From assembly GCA_037893225.1 (NCBI GenBank), contig JAZGUH010000564.1, positions 806,001 to 870,000 of the forward strand: a DNA stretch of 64,000 nucleotides. Reading direction: 5' to 3'. The notes below the pieces were generated by a model that was not told the origin of the DNA, did no database searches, and saw only the letters and a program-made list of their open reading frames with translations. A program made the translations under genes and the position numbers. The stretch's first letter is position 1. Every line of letters begins with the position of its first letter. This DNA comes from Hippasteria phrygiana. Its lineage: Eukaryota > Echinodermata > Asteroidea > Valvatida > Goniasteridae. Shown here piece by piece: positions 42,195 through 51,529 of this stretch.

Positions 42195-45100
42195 ATGCCG
42201 CCTATTCCAGCTAATAAGAAACACCGCTATCCGACTAATTTAAATACGGTAGATTATTCGGATGGATTTTATATTTTACCGTTCAATCCTATGGACGAAA
42301 GATCTCAAACGCAATTAGATTGTGCAGAGTTTTTTTTAGACCAACCTTCTCCCATCAAGATTAATTATGGTGCTTATAATTGGGATACTCCCTCTTTGAC
42401 TGCACGTTTTCAAACAATACGTTGTATAACTAGATCTTGGATTGATGACCATATAGAGGTTGAAAAAAAAAATGACAGAGATTGGGAGAATCCCTATGCA
42501 GTACCTTCAGGTATACAGGATTGGGATGTATTACCCTATCTTGATTCAGTGGAGGAGGCAGACAAACCTTTTTTACCCTTTCCAGTACATATGTGGGGGT
42601 ATAATTATTGTGGTCCTGGTACCCGTGATTTTCATAGAAAACCGTTGGATCATATAGATAACATATGTAGAGTGCATGATTTGATGTATTCTGATCCATC
42701 TTTACCCACAGAGTATTGTGACAAAATTATGATATGGAACCTGTGGCAATGTAGAGGAATGACCGCTTTTTTTTTAAAGAGCATATTTCAAACTAAAGTA
42801 TGGTTTGATACTCATTTTCCTGGTTTAAGTAATCGCATGTTTAGACCTAATGTAGGTGCCAAGCATCATTTTACTACTGTAGCTGGATTAAATATTCAAA
42901 ATAAACAAGAGGTGTTAGCATCACATACATCACATTCTGTTGGAGCAAGGCATACTTTTGAAGTAGATCAAGCCACATCATTTTTAGAAGCTCCACCGTT
43001 TGAAGAAAATCTTCACTGGAGTCAACATCATTATATAAATGACAACTCACAGTTTGTGTTTCATGTTCCACCAACCACTAAAAGAGAAATCGCTCTAGAG
43101 AGTGCATGGTTGTATTACAGTCCTTACAGATATAACAGTGACGGAATTGGAATTTGGGAGGGTTGGCAAGTTGAGGGGGTACGTCCTGCCTTTAGAGATC
43201 GACCCAACGAACCATTGTTTATTACAACTCAAGGATTAAAGAGTTTCTATTTACGAGCATTATGGACTGATACTCGTGGAGATGTACACGAAGGTGATAA
43301 CAAATGGTGTGTAGCTGCGTGTCCGTATTTTATACATCGTTGGACGAGTACCCCCACAGAGAAACAAGCTACAGATGTATTTGAAAATCAACGATTTTAC
43401 GATCGACAAAAAATATACCCAGAAAAGAATTATTTTTATGGTAAAACTGAATTTGCTGTGGTTGACGGTCAGGACCATTGCATTAACGTACCTGCACTGG
43501 GAGCGAAGGTCCGTTATGCAGCGGATTCTCCAGTTGGTGATTGGATAAACATGTTAAAGATGAGAAATGTGCAACAGTATAATCAATCAAAAGTAATTAA
43601 TTTTACTTATATACCACTCGGTGATTATCAAGGTAGTATTTTAAATGTACATTATGCCGTGGACAACATTTTCCAATTTGGATGGGATGCAAATTTACAT
43701 CCTATGGATATTACTAATATCAGTAGTCCTGGAAATCCGTATAGTTATTTTAATTGGCATGTCTCAAAGTGGCTCAGACCCGATGAAATTATTACAGAAA
43801 TGCTGGACATTTTTTGGGAAGCTCCTACGCAATCTAGTGATGGTGGTACCCGTTATGATGAATTTCAGCATTTAATAGGACCGACACATGCTGTTCATCG
43901 TTGGTTTAACCCTTATGGGGATGTACCAGAAATAAGCGTACAAGTACGACGCGGTTTCCGAAAACAATGGGATGACTGGTCTTTGGATGAAAGGAAAGAG
44001 GCCTATCAAAAAATGATGGATCTTAATAACGCCGATCTCAGTTATAACATATATGGGCATAAAGTATTTACTGATGCAAGCCAATTAAATGTATTAGAAC
44101 CTATGATCTTAGAATGGGGTCCTGAAATTCATGAACCTGACAGAGCTATATGTGAAACAGAGAGATTTGACGATTACGTCAGAAAAATGAAACGACCACT
44201 GTTGGACCAAATTAACGCCTATATGGTCGTAAGAGATTATGAGAATCAAAAAACAATTGAAGAAGCTCTAGTACTATTTAGTGAGGATCATCCAGCAGAA
44301 GACACAGATGTACCCGAAGACACACAAGTGACACCACCTCATTCTCAACCAGAAACAGTCCCAGATACACCTGATCAGATCATACCAGAAACACCACCAG
44401 ATTCACCCGAACCTGTCGAACCTGAACCACCACCGGCTAAAGTTCCTAGATTACCAGATACACCTCCAGATTCTCAAGGAGGGGAAGTTCCCGGACCAAT
44501 GTCTTCCACAGAAGAGGCTGCTGCTCCTACAGGAGGTGCGGGTACCAGCGAACCCGGTCCCGGACACCATGATGGAGTTTCAGTGGGAGGCGACGGTTCA
44601 TTGCTATATTCGAAATCGTTTACACATTATGTATCGACCAATAGTAATAATGGAATAACTAAAATTGGTTCAAAATTTAAATTAGATCACGGTATGAACA
44701 ACATCCCTTACAATTTTGTGATGGCAAGCATGACACCTAGAGATTGGGCAATGCTTCAGTTAAATTCACGTAAATGGCAGTTAGAATCAATGGGATTTAG
44801 TATTGATAACTGTGTTCCTATGTTAGATCAGACTACAAGTGTAGGAGGTGCAATTAAACTAAAAACATCTTTTTTGAGTAGTATGAGTCATTATGAAATT
44901 TATGAAGATTCCGATAGCTATTTTGGTGCACATAATAGACCTCAACCTACCACATTACCCAATAATAATTTTCAAGCTCATGAATTATTAAGTAGATCAG
45001 ATATGGAATTAGAAAAACCAATGATAGATGTAACTAATGCAGTACAATCATATAAATATGCAAACAGTACTGAAGCTATGAATTCTATATCTTTAAACGA

Positions 45101-45839
45101 AATTGAAAAATGGGCTGTTGTAGATATGCGTAGAGGTAAAAATAACGTATTTAATCATCCTGTTAATATACCGTATAAATATTCTTGGCATAACCCGGGA
45201 GGTCATTGGTATGCATCTAATATACCCGAATCTTTTTTAAATTTAGAACAATCTATCAGAGCACAATCTACTGCTAATGGTGGTAAGCGTGTATTTCAAC
45301 ATGTTAATCCATGGGATCAAGACACATTTTTAATGCATCCAAATTATAATATGCATACCAAATACGCACCAAGTAGAGAAATTAATCCAATTTTGACTAA
45401 ACCGGCCAGCCAAGTACCAGCTAACGGATTTGGTACAGAAACTCAGGCAATGCAGTTTAATAACCTATGGAGTTTAACAGGGCACTCACCTAAAGGATCG
45501 CCCGATGTCTTTATGAAGTTACCAGTCTATTTAGATGCTGAAAATAATCCCATGCAAATCATTATGAAAATCAATGTAACATATTGGTGTAAGGTACAGA
45601 CCATTCATGAACAGGGTGGACGTTCACATTGGTTACCGCCATTCTTTGGAGTTAAACGTACGATTCCGACAGGTGGAGTTAATACTACGCGTCCTATGCA
45701 ATTTACAGCAAAGACAGCGGCAGAACATTATACATTGGTTGGCGAACATAGACCGTATGGTACATCCGGGGAGTTGAGTGACGTAGGCGCGTCTGAAGTT
45801 TGTTTTCCTCCGAACGCGAACGCAGAAATGTTTGGTTAG
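42195..45839 (+). CDS. VP: parvovirus capsid protein VP with phospholipase A2 domain (provirus J)
   Basis: Intact 1214-residue protein. PLA2: YCGPGT at ~138-143 and DNICRVHDLMY with His161-Asp162. Residues ~190-680 are without a recognised fold but strongly conserved among B, C, I and J (for example GIWEGWQV, RWFNPYGDVPEISVQVRRGF). Then an acidic/proline linker (~680-765), hinge GGAGTSEPGPGHHDG and the jelly-roll capsid region, ending NAEMFG. It differs from provirus B at roughly 1% of residues. The ATG was chosen for its position one base after ORF2; an in-frame start 27 nt upstream overlaps ORF2. PLA2 in the unique N-terminus is typical of Parvoviridae; the length is not. Confidence 0.94.
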   Translation: MPPIPANKKHRYPTNLNTVDYSDGFYILPFNPMDERSQTQLDCAEFFLDQPSPIKINYGAYNWDTPSLTARFQTIRCITRSWIDDHIEVEKKNDRDWENPYAVPSGIQDWDVLPYLDSVEEADKPFLPFPVHMWGYNYCGPGTRDFHRKPLDHIDNICRVHDLMYSDPSLPTEYCDKIMIWNLWQCRGMTAFFLKSIFQTKVWFDTHFPGLSNRMFRPNVGAKHHFTTVAGLNIQNKQEVLASHTSHSVGARHTFEVDQATSFLEAPPFEENLHWSQHHYINDNSQFVFHVPPTTKREIALESAWLYYSPYRYNSDGIGIWEGWQVEGVRPAFRDRPNEPLFITTQGLKSFYLRALWTDTRGDVHEGDNKWCVAACPYFIHRWTSTPTEKQATDVFENQRFYDRQKIYPEKNYFYGKTEFAVVDGQDHCINVPALGAKVRYAADSPVGDWINMLKMRNVQQYNQSKVINFTYIPLGDYQGSILNVHYAVDNIFQFGWDANLHPMDITNISSPGNPYSYFNWHVSKWLRPDEIITEMLDIFWEAPTQSSDGGTRYDEFQHLIGPTHAVHRWFNPYGDVPEISVQVRRGFRKQWDDWSLDERKEAYQKMMDLNNADLSYNIYGHKVFTDASQLNVLEPMILEWGPEIHEPDRAICETERFDDYVRKMKRPLLDQINAYMVVRDYENQKTIEEALVLFSEDHPAEDTDVPEDTQVTPPHSQPETVPDTPDQIIPETPPDSPEPVEPEPPPAKVPRLPDTPPDSQGGEVPGPMSSTEEAAAPTGGAGTSEPGPGHHDGVSVGGDGSLLYSKSFTHYVSTNSNNGITKIGSKFKLDHGMNNIPYNFVMASMTPRDWAMLQLNSRKWQLESMGFSIDNCVPMLDQTTSVGGAIKLKTSFLSSMSHYEIYEDSDSYFGAHNRPQPTTLPNNNFQAHELLSRSDMELEKPMIDVTNAVQSYKYANSTEAMNSISLNEIEKWAVVDMRRGKNNVFNHPVNIPYKYSWHNPGGHWYASNIPESFLNLEQSIRAQSTANGGKRVFQHVNPWDQDTFLMHPNYNMHTKYAPSREINPILTKPASQVPANGFGTETQAMQFNNLWSLTGHSPKGSPDVFMKLPVYLDAENNPMQIIMKINVTYWCKVQTIHEQGGRSHWLPPFFGVKRTIPTGGVNTTRPMQFTAKTAAEHYTLVGEHRPYGTSGELSDVGASEVCFPPNANAEMFG

Positions 45840-45947
45840 CGTCTGCGTATAGGCGCATCATATTAACACGCGTGCGTATCATAACAGCGTACTGCGTTTC
45901 GACGTTATTTACCCTAAAACATTCTAAATTGTCTCATTCTCATCAAA
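45840..45947 (+). promoter_or_regulatory. VP-NS1 intergenic region (provirus J)
   Basis: GC-rich repeats of tgcgta/acgcg words (45841-45905), then an AT-rich stretch with aaaacattctaaatt (45916-45930). The latter is conserved before NS1 in A, B, C, D and H. Candidate NS1 promoter or translation-control region; no canonical TATA. Confidence 0.35.
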
Positions 45948-47711
45948 ATGGCCAACGCACTAGCAACCGCACGAGTTTTGCTCCAAAGAAAAAGGAACTA
46001 TACTCTGTCACAATCTCCGGTAGAAGCCAAACACAGGCTGCGAGAATTACCAGAAGTAGTATATGATAACACAGTAATCTTTCAACGTCTCAATGCCCAT
46101 GCGGATGTCAATGAAGAAGATGTAGTATACCTCTGTGAAAAACACATCAAAGATTGTATGGATTACATCTTGGTTCTTCATGATCCAACTAGAGATCCAG
46201 TAGGATGCCAGATTGCGGGCAAACACGTGCATGGCTACGTACGTACGGGTACCAAACTCAACAACGCCCACCCGTGGAGAGTCCTCAAGAACGAAGCAAT
46301 AGGCATGTGTATTGAGGTCAAATCACAAACTGTAAAGTATGCCAAGGCCTTCATGACATACCTGCAAATGCCGGGCAAGAAGATGTTTCTCTCGAACATT
46401 AAGAACTACGGGAATCACAACCCCACCATTCGACAACTATACGATGAGGTCACGTATGAAGAGGTCAGACAAATGGCCGAGAAGAAACTACGAGAGAGGG
46501 GACCGGCCAAACCGCAACAACCTGCAAGCAGACACACCGACTCTGAGGTACTACAGTCCATGATACGTAAGTACAACGCAGCCAGTGCAAATGATCTGAT
46601 GCATAAAGTAATGTCGTATGAGTCGAACGAAACAAAAGCCAAAATCGAAAACGCTTTCTACAAGAGTAACTTTAACCAACTGTTTACAAAGTGTAAGCAA
46701 ATTGCGTTGTTCGACTATCTTACCAGATCCATGGAAGAACTTGAAGAAGTTTTTCGTTGTGATGAATCACAAAGATATGAAACAGTGGAAGAAAGTGCTA
46801 AAATTCTAGCTAAATGGGCACAATGCCAAGCTGTCGATCTGGTTGAACTCTCTGTGAGCATTAACCAAATTATGGATAAAACCCAAGCAAAGGTAAACAC
46901 TCTCGTTCTTGAGGGTTCGTCTAATGCAGGCAAGACATGGGTTGTCAATGCATTAGCAGATCTTGCCGTTCATTATGGTGAGATAAGTCAAGGAAATTCT
47001 GGCTACACTTTCTTATGGCAGGAGTGTGTTGACAAACGCATCATCGTTTTTAACGAGCCGTACTTCGATCAGTGCATTATCGAAAAAGCCAAGATTGTTC
47101 TTGAAGGGCAACAGACGTTTGTACCAGTCAAACATCAAGGTGAAGCGTTCTTAAGACGAACACCTGTGTTTGTCACCACAAACCAACCATTGTGGAGACT
47201 CGCTGCTCGCGAAAAAAGAGCCATACAGAATCGTTGCATCATGTATCGAGATCTTTGCGCGCAAGACTGGTTGCAACACGTACATGGGAGATGTCATCCA
47301 TTAGTATGGCGGTACCTCAGAGAGGTGCGGTACCCAGAAGCAGACGAATGGGACAATGATCGGAAACCCAAACCAATCACACCGCCCATCAGCCCATCTA
47401 ACAGACTGATGTGGAGCCGACTACCAACAGATGTGGTGGTTGATAACCCATACGGAGATGAAGATTCGACAATCGACCATGGTTGGGGACTAGACTTTGA
47501 CGAGGAAGAACTGTGGAGAGCTTCATTCCAACTCTCTCCCATGAAACCAGTCGAAGAGTACTTTACAATACCATCACCTCAATCACCACCACCACCACCA
47601 CCAACACCCACACCATCAGAGATCGATCTGTTTATCGCAGTCCGAAAGATTGATGGAGATCTGGCAGAAATCACCACCCTAGACAAAAATCCACCACATG
47701 ATGAATTTTAA
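45948..47711 (+). CDS. NS1: parvovirus NS1 replication initiator/helicase (provirus J)
   Basis: Intact 587-residue protein. HUH at ~93-95 (KHVHGYVRT), active-site tyrosine region AFMTYLQMPGKK (Tyr ~138), SF3 helicase with Walker A GSSNAGKT (~323-330), Walker B RIIVFNEPYF (~364-373), FVPVKHQGEAF, and motif C VFVTTNQPLWR (~408). The C-terminal tail has a polyproline stretch and ends KNPPHDEF. It is less close to NS1 of B than the VP genes are to each other: tail and N-terminus differ at many positions, which may mean recombination between VP and NS1 modules. Confidence 0.96.
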   Translation: MANALATARVLLQRKRNYTLSQSPVEAKHRLRELPEVVYDNTVIFQRLNAHADVNEEDVVYLCEKHIKDCMDYILVLHDPTRDPVGCQIAGKHVHGYVRTGTKLNNAHPWRVLKNEAIGMCIEVKSQTVKYAKAFMTYLQMPGKKMFLSNIKNYGNHNPTIRQLYDEVTYEEVRQMAEKKLRERGPAKPQQPASRHTDSEVLQSMIRKYNAASANDLMHKVMSYESNETKAKIENAFYKSNFNQLFTKCKQIALFDYLTRSMEELEEVFRCDESQRYETVEESAKILAKWAQCQAVDLVELSVSINQIMDKTQAKVNTLVLEGSSNAGKTWVVNALADLAVHYGEISQGNSGYTFLWQECVDKRIIVFNEPYFDQCIIEKAKIVLEGQQTFVPVKHQGEAFLRRTPVFVTTNQPLWRLAAREKRAIQNRCIMYRDLCAQDWLQHVHGRCHPLVWRYLREVRYPEADEWDNDRKPKPITPPISPSNRLMWSRLPTDVVVDNPYGDEDSTIDHGWGLDFDEEELWRASFQLSPMKPVEEYFTIPSPQSPPPPPPTPTPSEIDLFIAVRKIDGDLAEITTLDKNPPHDEF

Positions 47712-47824
47712 TTATATAATATTCTAAACTCTGACCGGTTAAAGTGTTTTCTCCACAGCTATAATAGGCACATGTATAAAGTGGTGTCTCTATAATAATT
47801 GTACATAATATGTTTGTTGCGGCC

Positions 47825-47830
47825 AATAAA
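47825..47830 (+). terminator. poly(A) signal of provirus J
   Basis: AATAAA in gttgcggccaataaattt, 114 nt after the NS1 stop. Confidence 0.75.
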
Positions 47831-47853
47831 TTTCATGTAAAACTTAAAATTTG

Positions 47854-48112
47854 TCTGTATTTAAAAGGTTATAGATGTGTGTGTCCTATGTTAAGATTTA
47901 AGGGTTAATTGCTAGCTATTTACTTTTCATAACTTTGAGTTTCTTTGTGTCGAACCCATGGTCGAACAAAGCACCTGGGCAGAGCATGCCAGAGAACAAA
48001 GAACATTTAGTTCTCTCAACTCAAAGTTATCCCTCTTATAGAAATATAGCATGTGTACATAGATGCATTTGCAGTGATGTTTATTGATTTGGCTTTTCTT
48101 TCTATTCTTATT
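47854..48112. other. non-viral segment replacing the inner right ITR of provirus J
   Basis: Homology with other copies ends at catgtaaaactt. About 260 bp follow with no viral match, including an inverted repeat (ataactttgagtt at ~47930 and aactcaaagttat near 48018), and then ITR arm sequence resumes at gacgcgacgttcaatg. The CRE/octamer/TATA block of a normal right ITR is missing. Likely a small mobile element or recombination filler. Confidence 0.6.
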
Positions 48113-48304
48113 GACGCGACGTTCAATGACCTCATTGGCCGTCGCGTCGTCGTCGGTATGTAAATCTATCTTTTTTTCTTTGTTCTTTGTTTAGGTCGTT
48201 GTCGTCGTCATTCAAATTTTATTCAAATGAGATCAAAGGTCGCCGCCCGATCCGCCAAGGCGGATCGGGCGATGGCCGCTTTAGCGGCCATGCGACCTTT
48301 GATC
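48113..48304. repeat. right terminal hairpin of provirus J, shared with inverted minigenome
   Basis: gacgcgacgttcaatg, GTCGTCGTC, tttgttctttgtttagg, then the 74-bp palindrome 48231-48304 of the second sequence type. Mirror image of 41230-41400. Confidence 0.88.
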
Positions 48305-50857
48305 TGGACATCAATTGCTGTCCTGTGGAAAATTGAGCACTTTTTTATGCAATATTTGGCTTGTCCATCAAACTTGTGTAGAGTTTCTAATGCAATAAAT
48401 TTGTGTCATTGACAGGCAGAATAAAAAGGAAATAAAACTTTATATATTTTTCTCAAGAAAACCAAAGATTGCCTTCCTGTCCTGAATTTGTGCAGTAGTC
48501 CTTTCACCTTGGTTACACAAAGTTGCAATTAATTGAACGATTACTAATCGTGGGCTGATTTTTTCCATCAATGGTTCATTGGAAAGCTAATAACTTTTGC
48601 AATTCTGGCAAATGAGAAATTCAATTTGAAAATTTATTTGTTTGGGTGCCACGCCCAAACGCACGGACAGTACATCTTTAACTATGCTGGGTTTGGGTGG
48701 AGAAGGGGGGGGGGGGGGTGTCACTAAGTCTGTCACTCCCAGACCCTGTGCTCCAATTTGAAGAATCACTGTCATGCCACTCATCAGGGCCATCCATTTT
48801 TTCAATACAGTTAAATAAACAAATGGAAATTTGTAGACGGGTGCCACTGGAAACACAGAATGTAGCATAAAAGCCAAATTAGGAAATATGTCAAAACTTA
48901 GATAAATAACAGGAAGTCTTAGAAAACTCTTCACTGTAGTTGAAGTCAAGTTAAATTGCTGCAAACTTTTGTGTTTAATGACATGTGGAATTGAGTACAA
49001 ATATAGCTTTAAGATTTAGTTTAGTTCAGAAACTAGTTCAAAAACAAAAATATATTTTATTTAAAACCAGAGTATGCATAATGATACGGCAAGATGAGTT
49101 TCAGGTAATGTACAAGCTTAAAGTCAGGTACCCTTTAAAAACAAGCTTTTTAAGGTAAGGTAAACAAAACTTAAACGAATTATGATTTGTATTTCAGAGA
49201 TTAAGTCATCTAATCAAAATGGAATCTAAGGTTGGGCCATCAAAGGAAAAGAAGTGGGAGGCCTCATAAGATTACTTGGAGGGAACTTGTGTACCTTCAT
49301 GCTGATATCAAAAGGGAATTTCACCATGTGCAATAGCTAACCACAAAATCTATAGATGTTGCTCTTTGAGTAAAGTATGTGTTTAATTCCACTGCTTCTA
49401 ATAAAACCTGACATGCCCTAGGGGATTTAGTCCCCAGTTCTAACCCCCCAAAAGCATAATTGAATCCAAGGCTGGGCCACCAAAGGAAATATAGTGGGAG
49501 GCCTCATAAGATTACTTTGAGGGAACTTGTCTGCCTTTGTACAGCATAAGCATAACGAACCAAAAAACAACATAAAAATGGGCCATTTTTAAGAAGGGCT
49601 AGAAAATGGCTCCTTCCCTGCACAAACAGGATAAAATCCTCATATGACTTATCTTGGAAGTAAGCCTGTCAATCATATGTTTGATCTGAAAAGATCTGAC
49701 AATTATCAGTACAATAAATGCATTCCTTAAAATGTATCTCTGCACACATGGAACATTTTGAGTTATTGCCAACATTGTATATTTTTCCTGAATTGCAGGA
49801 AAAAATCTAACTTTATCATGCAAACTTGAAAGAATGTGGTAGGAATTTTTCAAAAGCAGTTTTGTTGATGGGCACAGCATAATTCTCACAAAATGGACAC
49901 TAACAATAAAGTTTACAAAAGCATGTCACTTTCATTTATAGTCAGCAACCATAGCTGATTTAAAACTGTTATGTTTGAAATTATTATTGAAGTCTTCAGC
50001 CTACCATTTCCATCAGGCTGTTCTTCAACTTGAAATTGTGAAGCAAGGTAATCACCATGATAAATTATTCAGGTGTGTGTATAATTGACAAATGAACAGT
50101 ATAATCAAAATAAGTTGGAAATTATAATTATTGGATCAAGCAGTTGCAGCTTTGTTAATTTACACCTGTCTAATTCAACGAACTTGACCACCATGAGCCC
50201 TGAACATTTTAATCAAAACCTCTATATAAGCAAAACAATACACCATTACCCCTTTTGGCAATACATTTACAGTGGTGTGCAAAATTATTCGAGCAGTTGG
50301 CATATTTTAGGTACTTTAGTTGTTAGTGATGAAATGTTTCAATAGTGCTTGTATACGAGTGCAAAAGTATTTAAACACCTGACATATCTGAAGAAATTGA
50401 TATTTAATGCCTTACAATGCCTGGTTTACACTGGCAAATAGTTGAGTAAATATTTTTCTTTCAGTTGACACAGGTCACATTACACATAAAATGTCATCTG
50501 TTATGAACTATTTATTATTTTTCATCATTTTGTAAGGAGTATTTGCACCTTTTAACTAAATCTTTCAGTTATAAAAGGGATAAATCAACATGATACAGTG
50601 GTGTGCAAAATTATTTGAACACTTGGCAATCATATATCTATGAAATCTTTTAATTTTCAACAATAGTGCTTGTATACGTGTGAAAAAGTATTTGAACACT
50701 TAACATATCTGGAGAAATTGATATTTAATGCCTTACAATGCCTGGTTTATATTGATTGCCATTTCATTACTAACAACTAAAGTACCTAAAATGTGGCAAG
50801 TGTTCGAATAATAATGCACAACACTGTAAATGTATTGCCAAAAGGGTAATGGTGTAT
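48305..50857 (+). repeat. host repeat R1, full 2.5-kb copy (inverted minigenome cargo)
   Basis: Inverted twin of 38676-41229, in the same orientation as 37250-38310. Starts tcctgtggaaaattgag, carries the poly-G tract (48705-48718) and ends with the MITE at 50239-50857. Bounded by an ITR hairpin on the left and NS1 5' codons on the right. Confidence 0.85.
50239..50857. mobile_element. non-autonomous DNA transposon (MITE) inside R1
   Basis: Same element as 38676-39298: caccattaccccttttggc end, cagtggtgtgcaaaatt words, complementary end ccaaaagggtaatggtg, with TA at both edges. Its right terminus is exactly where viral NS1 sequence begins. Confidence 0.65.
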
Positions 50858-51111
50858 ATATCTCCTCGCTGCGGGTGACGAAGTGAGGCAATAATGCCTC
50901 TTTCTGTTTAATTGTGCAGCGACGGTGTTGAGGTGGGCAGACATCTTGGCAGAATGACGTTTAAATTTAAAATAACAATATCATATCGTCGTTGTTGTTA
51001 TGAATACGCTCGCGTTGTGTTTTGATAACGCGGTCTATAGCGCGCAACGCTTTACGCGTAACGCGTGCGTCTTGGCACCTAGCCAAACATCTGCGCGCTG
51101 ACTATTTGACT
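50858..51111 (-). pseudogene. VP tail and NS1 5' end in inverted minigenome
   Basis: Minus strand: VP end (stop at 51079-51081), GC-rich spacer, NS1 ATG at 50944 and ~24 codons, ending at cccgcagcg against the MITE. Mirror of 38427-38675, without its 2-base deletion. Confidence 0.8.
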
Positions 51112-51336
51112 CCGATCTGGCGATGGCCGCTTTAGCGGCCATGCGACCTTTGACCTCATTTGAATAACGACGACGACGACCTAAACAAAGAACAAAGAAC
51201 AAAATTTTTACATAACGACGACGACGCGACGGCCAATGAGGTCCCTCTAAAAGGTTATGAGATATCTATTTATAACTTATATTTACTATTGATTTAAAAA
51301 ATAACGGCGTTGTTATATGTAAATGAGATGACGTCA
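51112..51336. repeat. ITR shared head-to-head by minigenome and NS1-only genome
   Basis: ccgatctggcgatggccgctttagcggcc arm, GACGACGAC runs, aacaaagaacaaagaac, gacgacgacgcgacgg, ggtccctctaaaagg, tataact/atttataac, atgtaaat (51317-51324) and CRE tgacgtca (51329-51336). Inverted duplicate of 29701-29925. Confidence 0.85.
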
Positions 51337-51356
51337 TAACGACGACGGCATAAAAG
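51317..51356 (+). promoter_or_regulatory. ITR promoter of the second NS1-only genome
   Basis: atgtaaat, tgacgtca and cataaaag (51349-51356), followed directly by the last VP codons and the NS1 spacer, as at copy E. Confidence 0.65.
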
Positions 51357-51529
51357 AGGAGTCAAATAGTCAGCGCGCAGATGTTTGGCTAGGTGCCAAG
51401 ACGCACGCGTTACGCGTAAAGCGTTGCGCGCTATAGACCGCGTTATCAAAACACAACGCGAGCGTATTCATAACAACAACGACGATATTATATTGTTATT
51501 TTAAATTTAAACGTCATTCTGCCAACACC

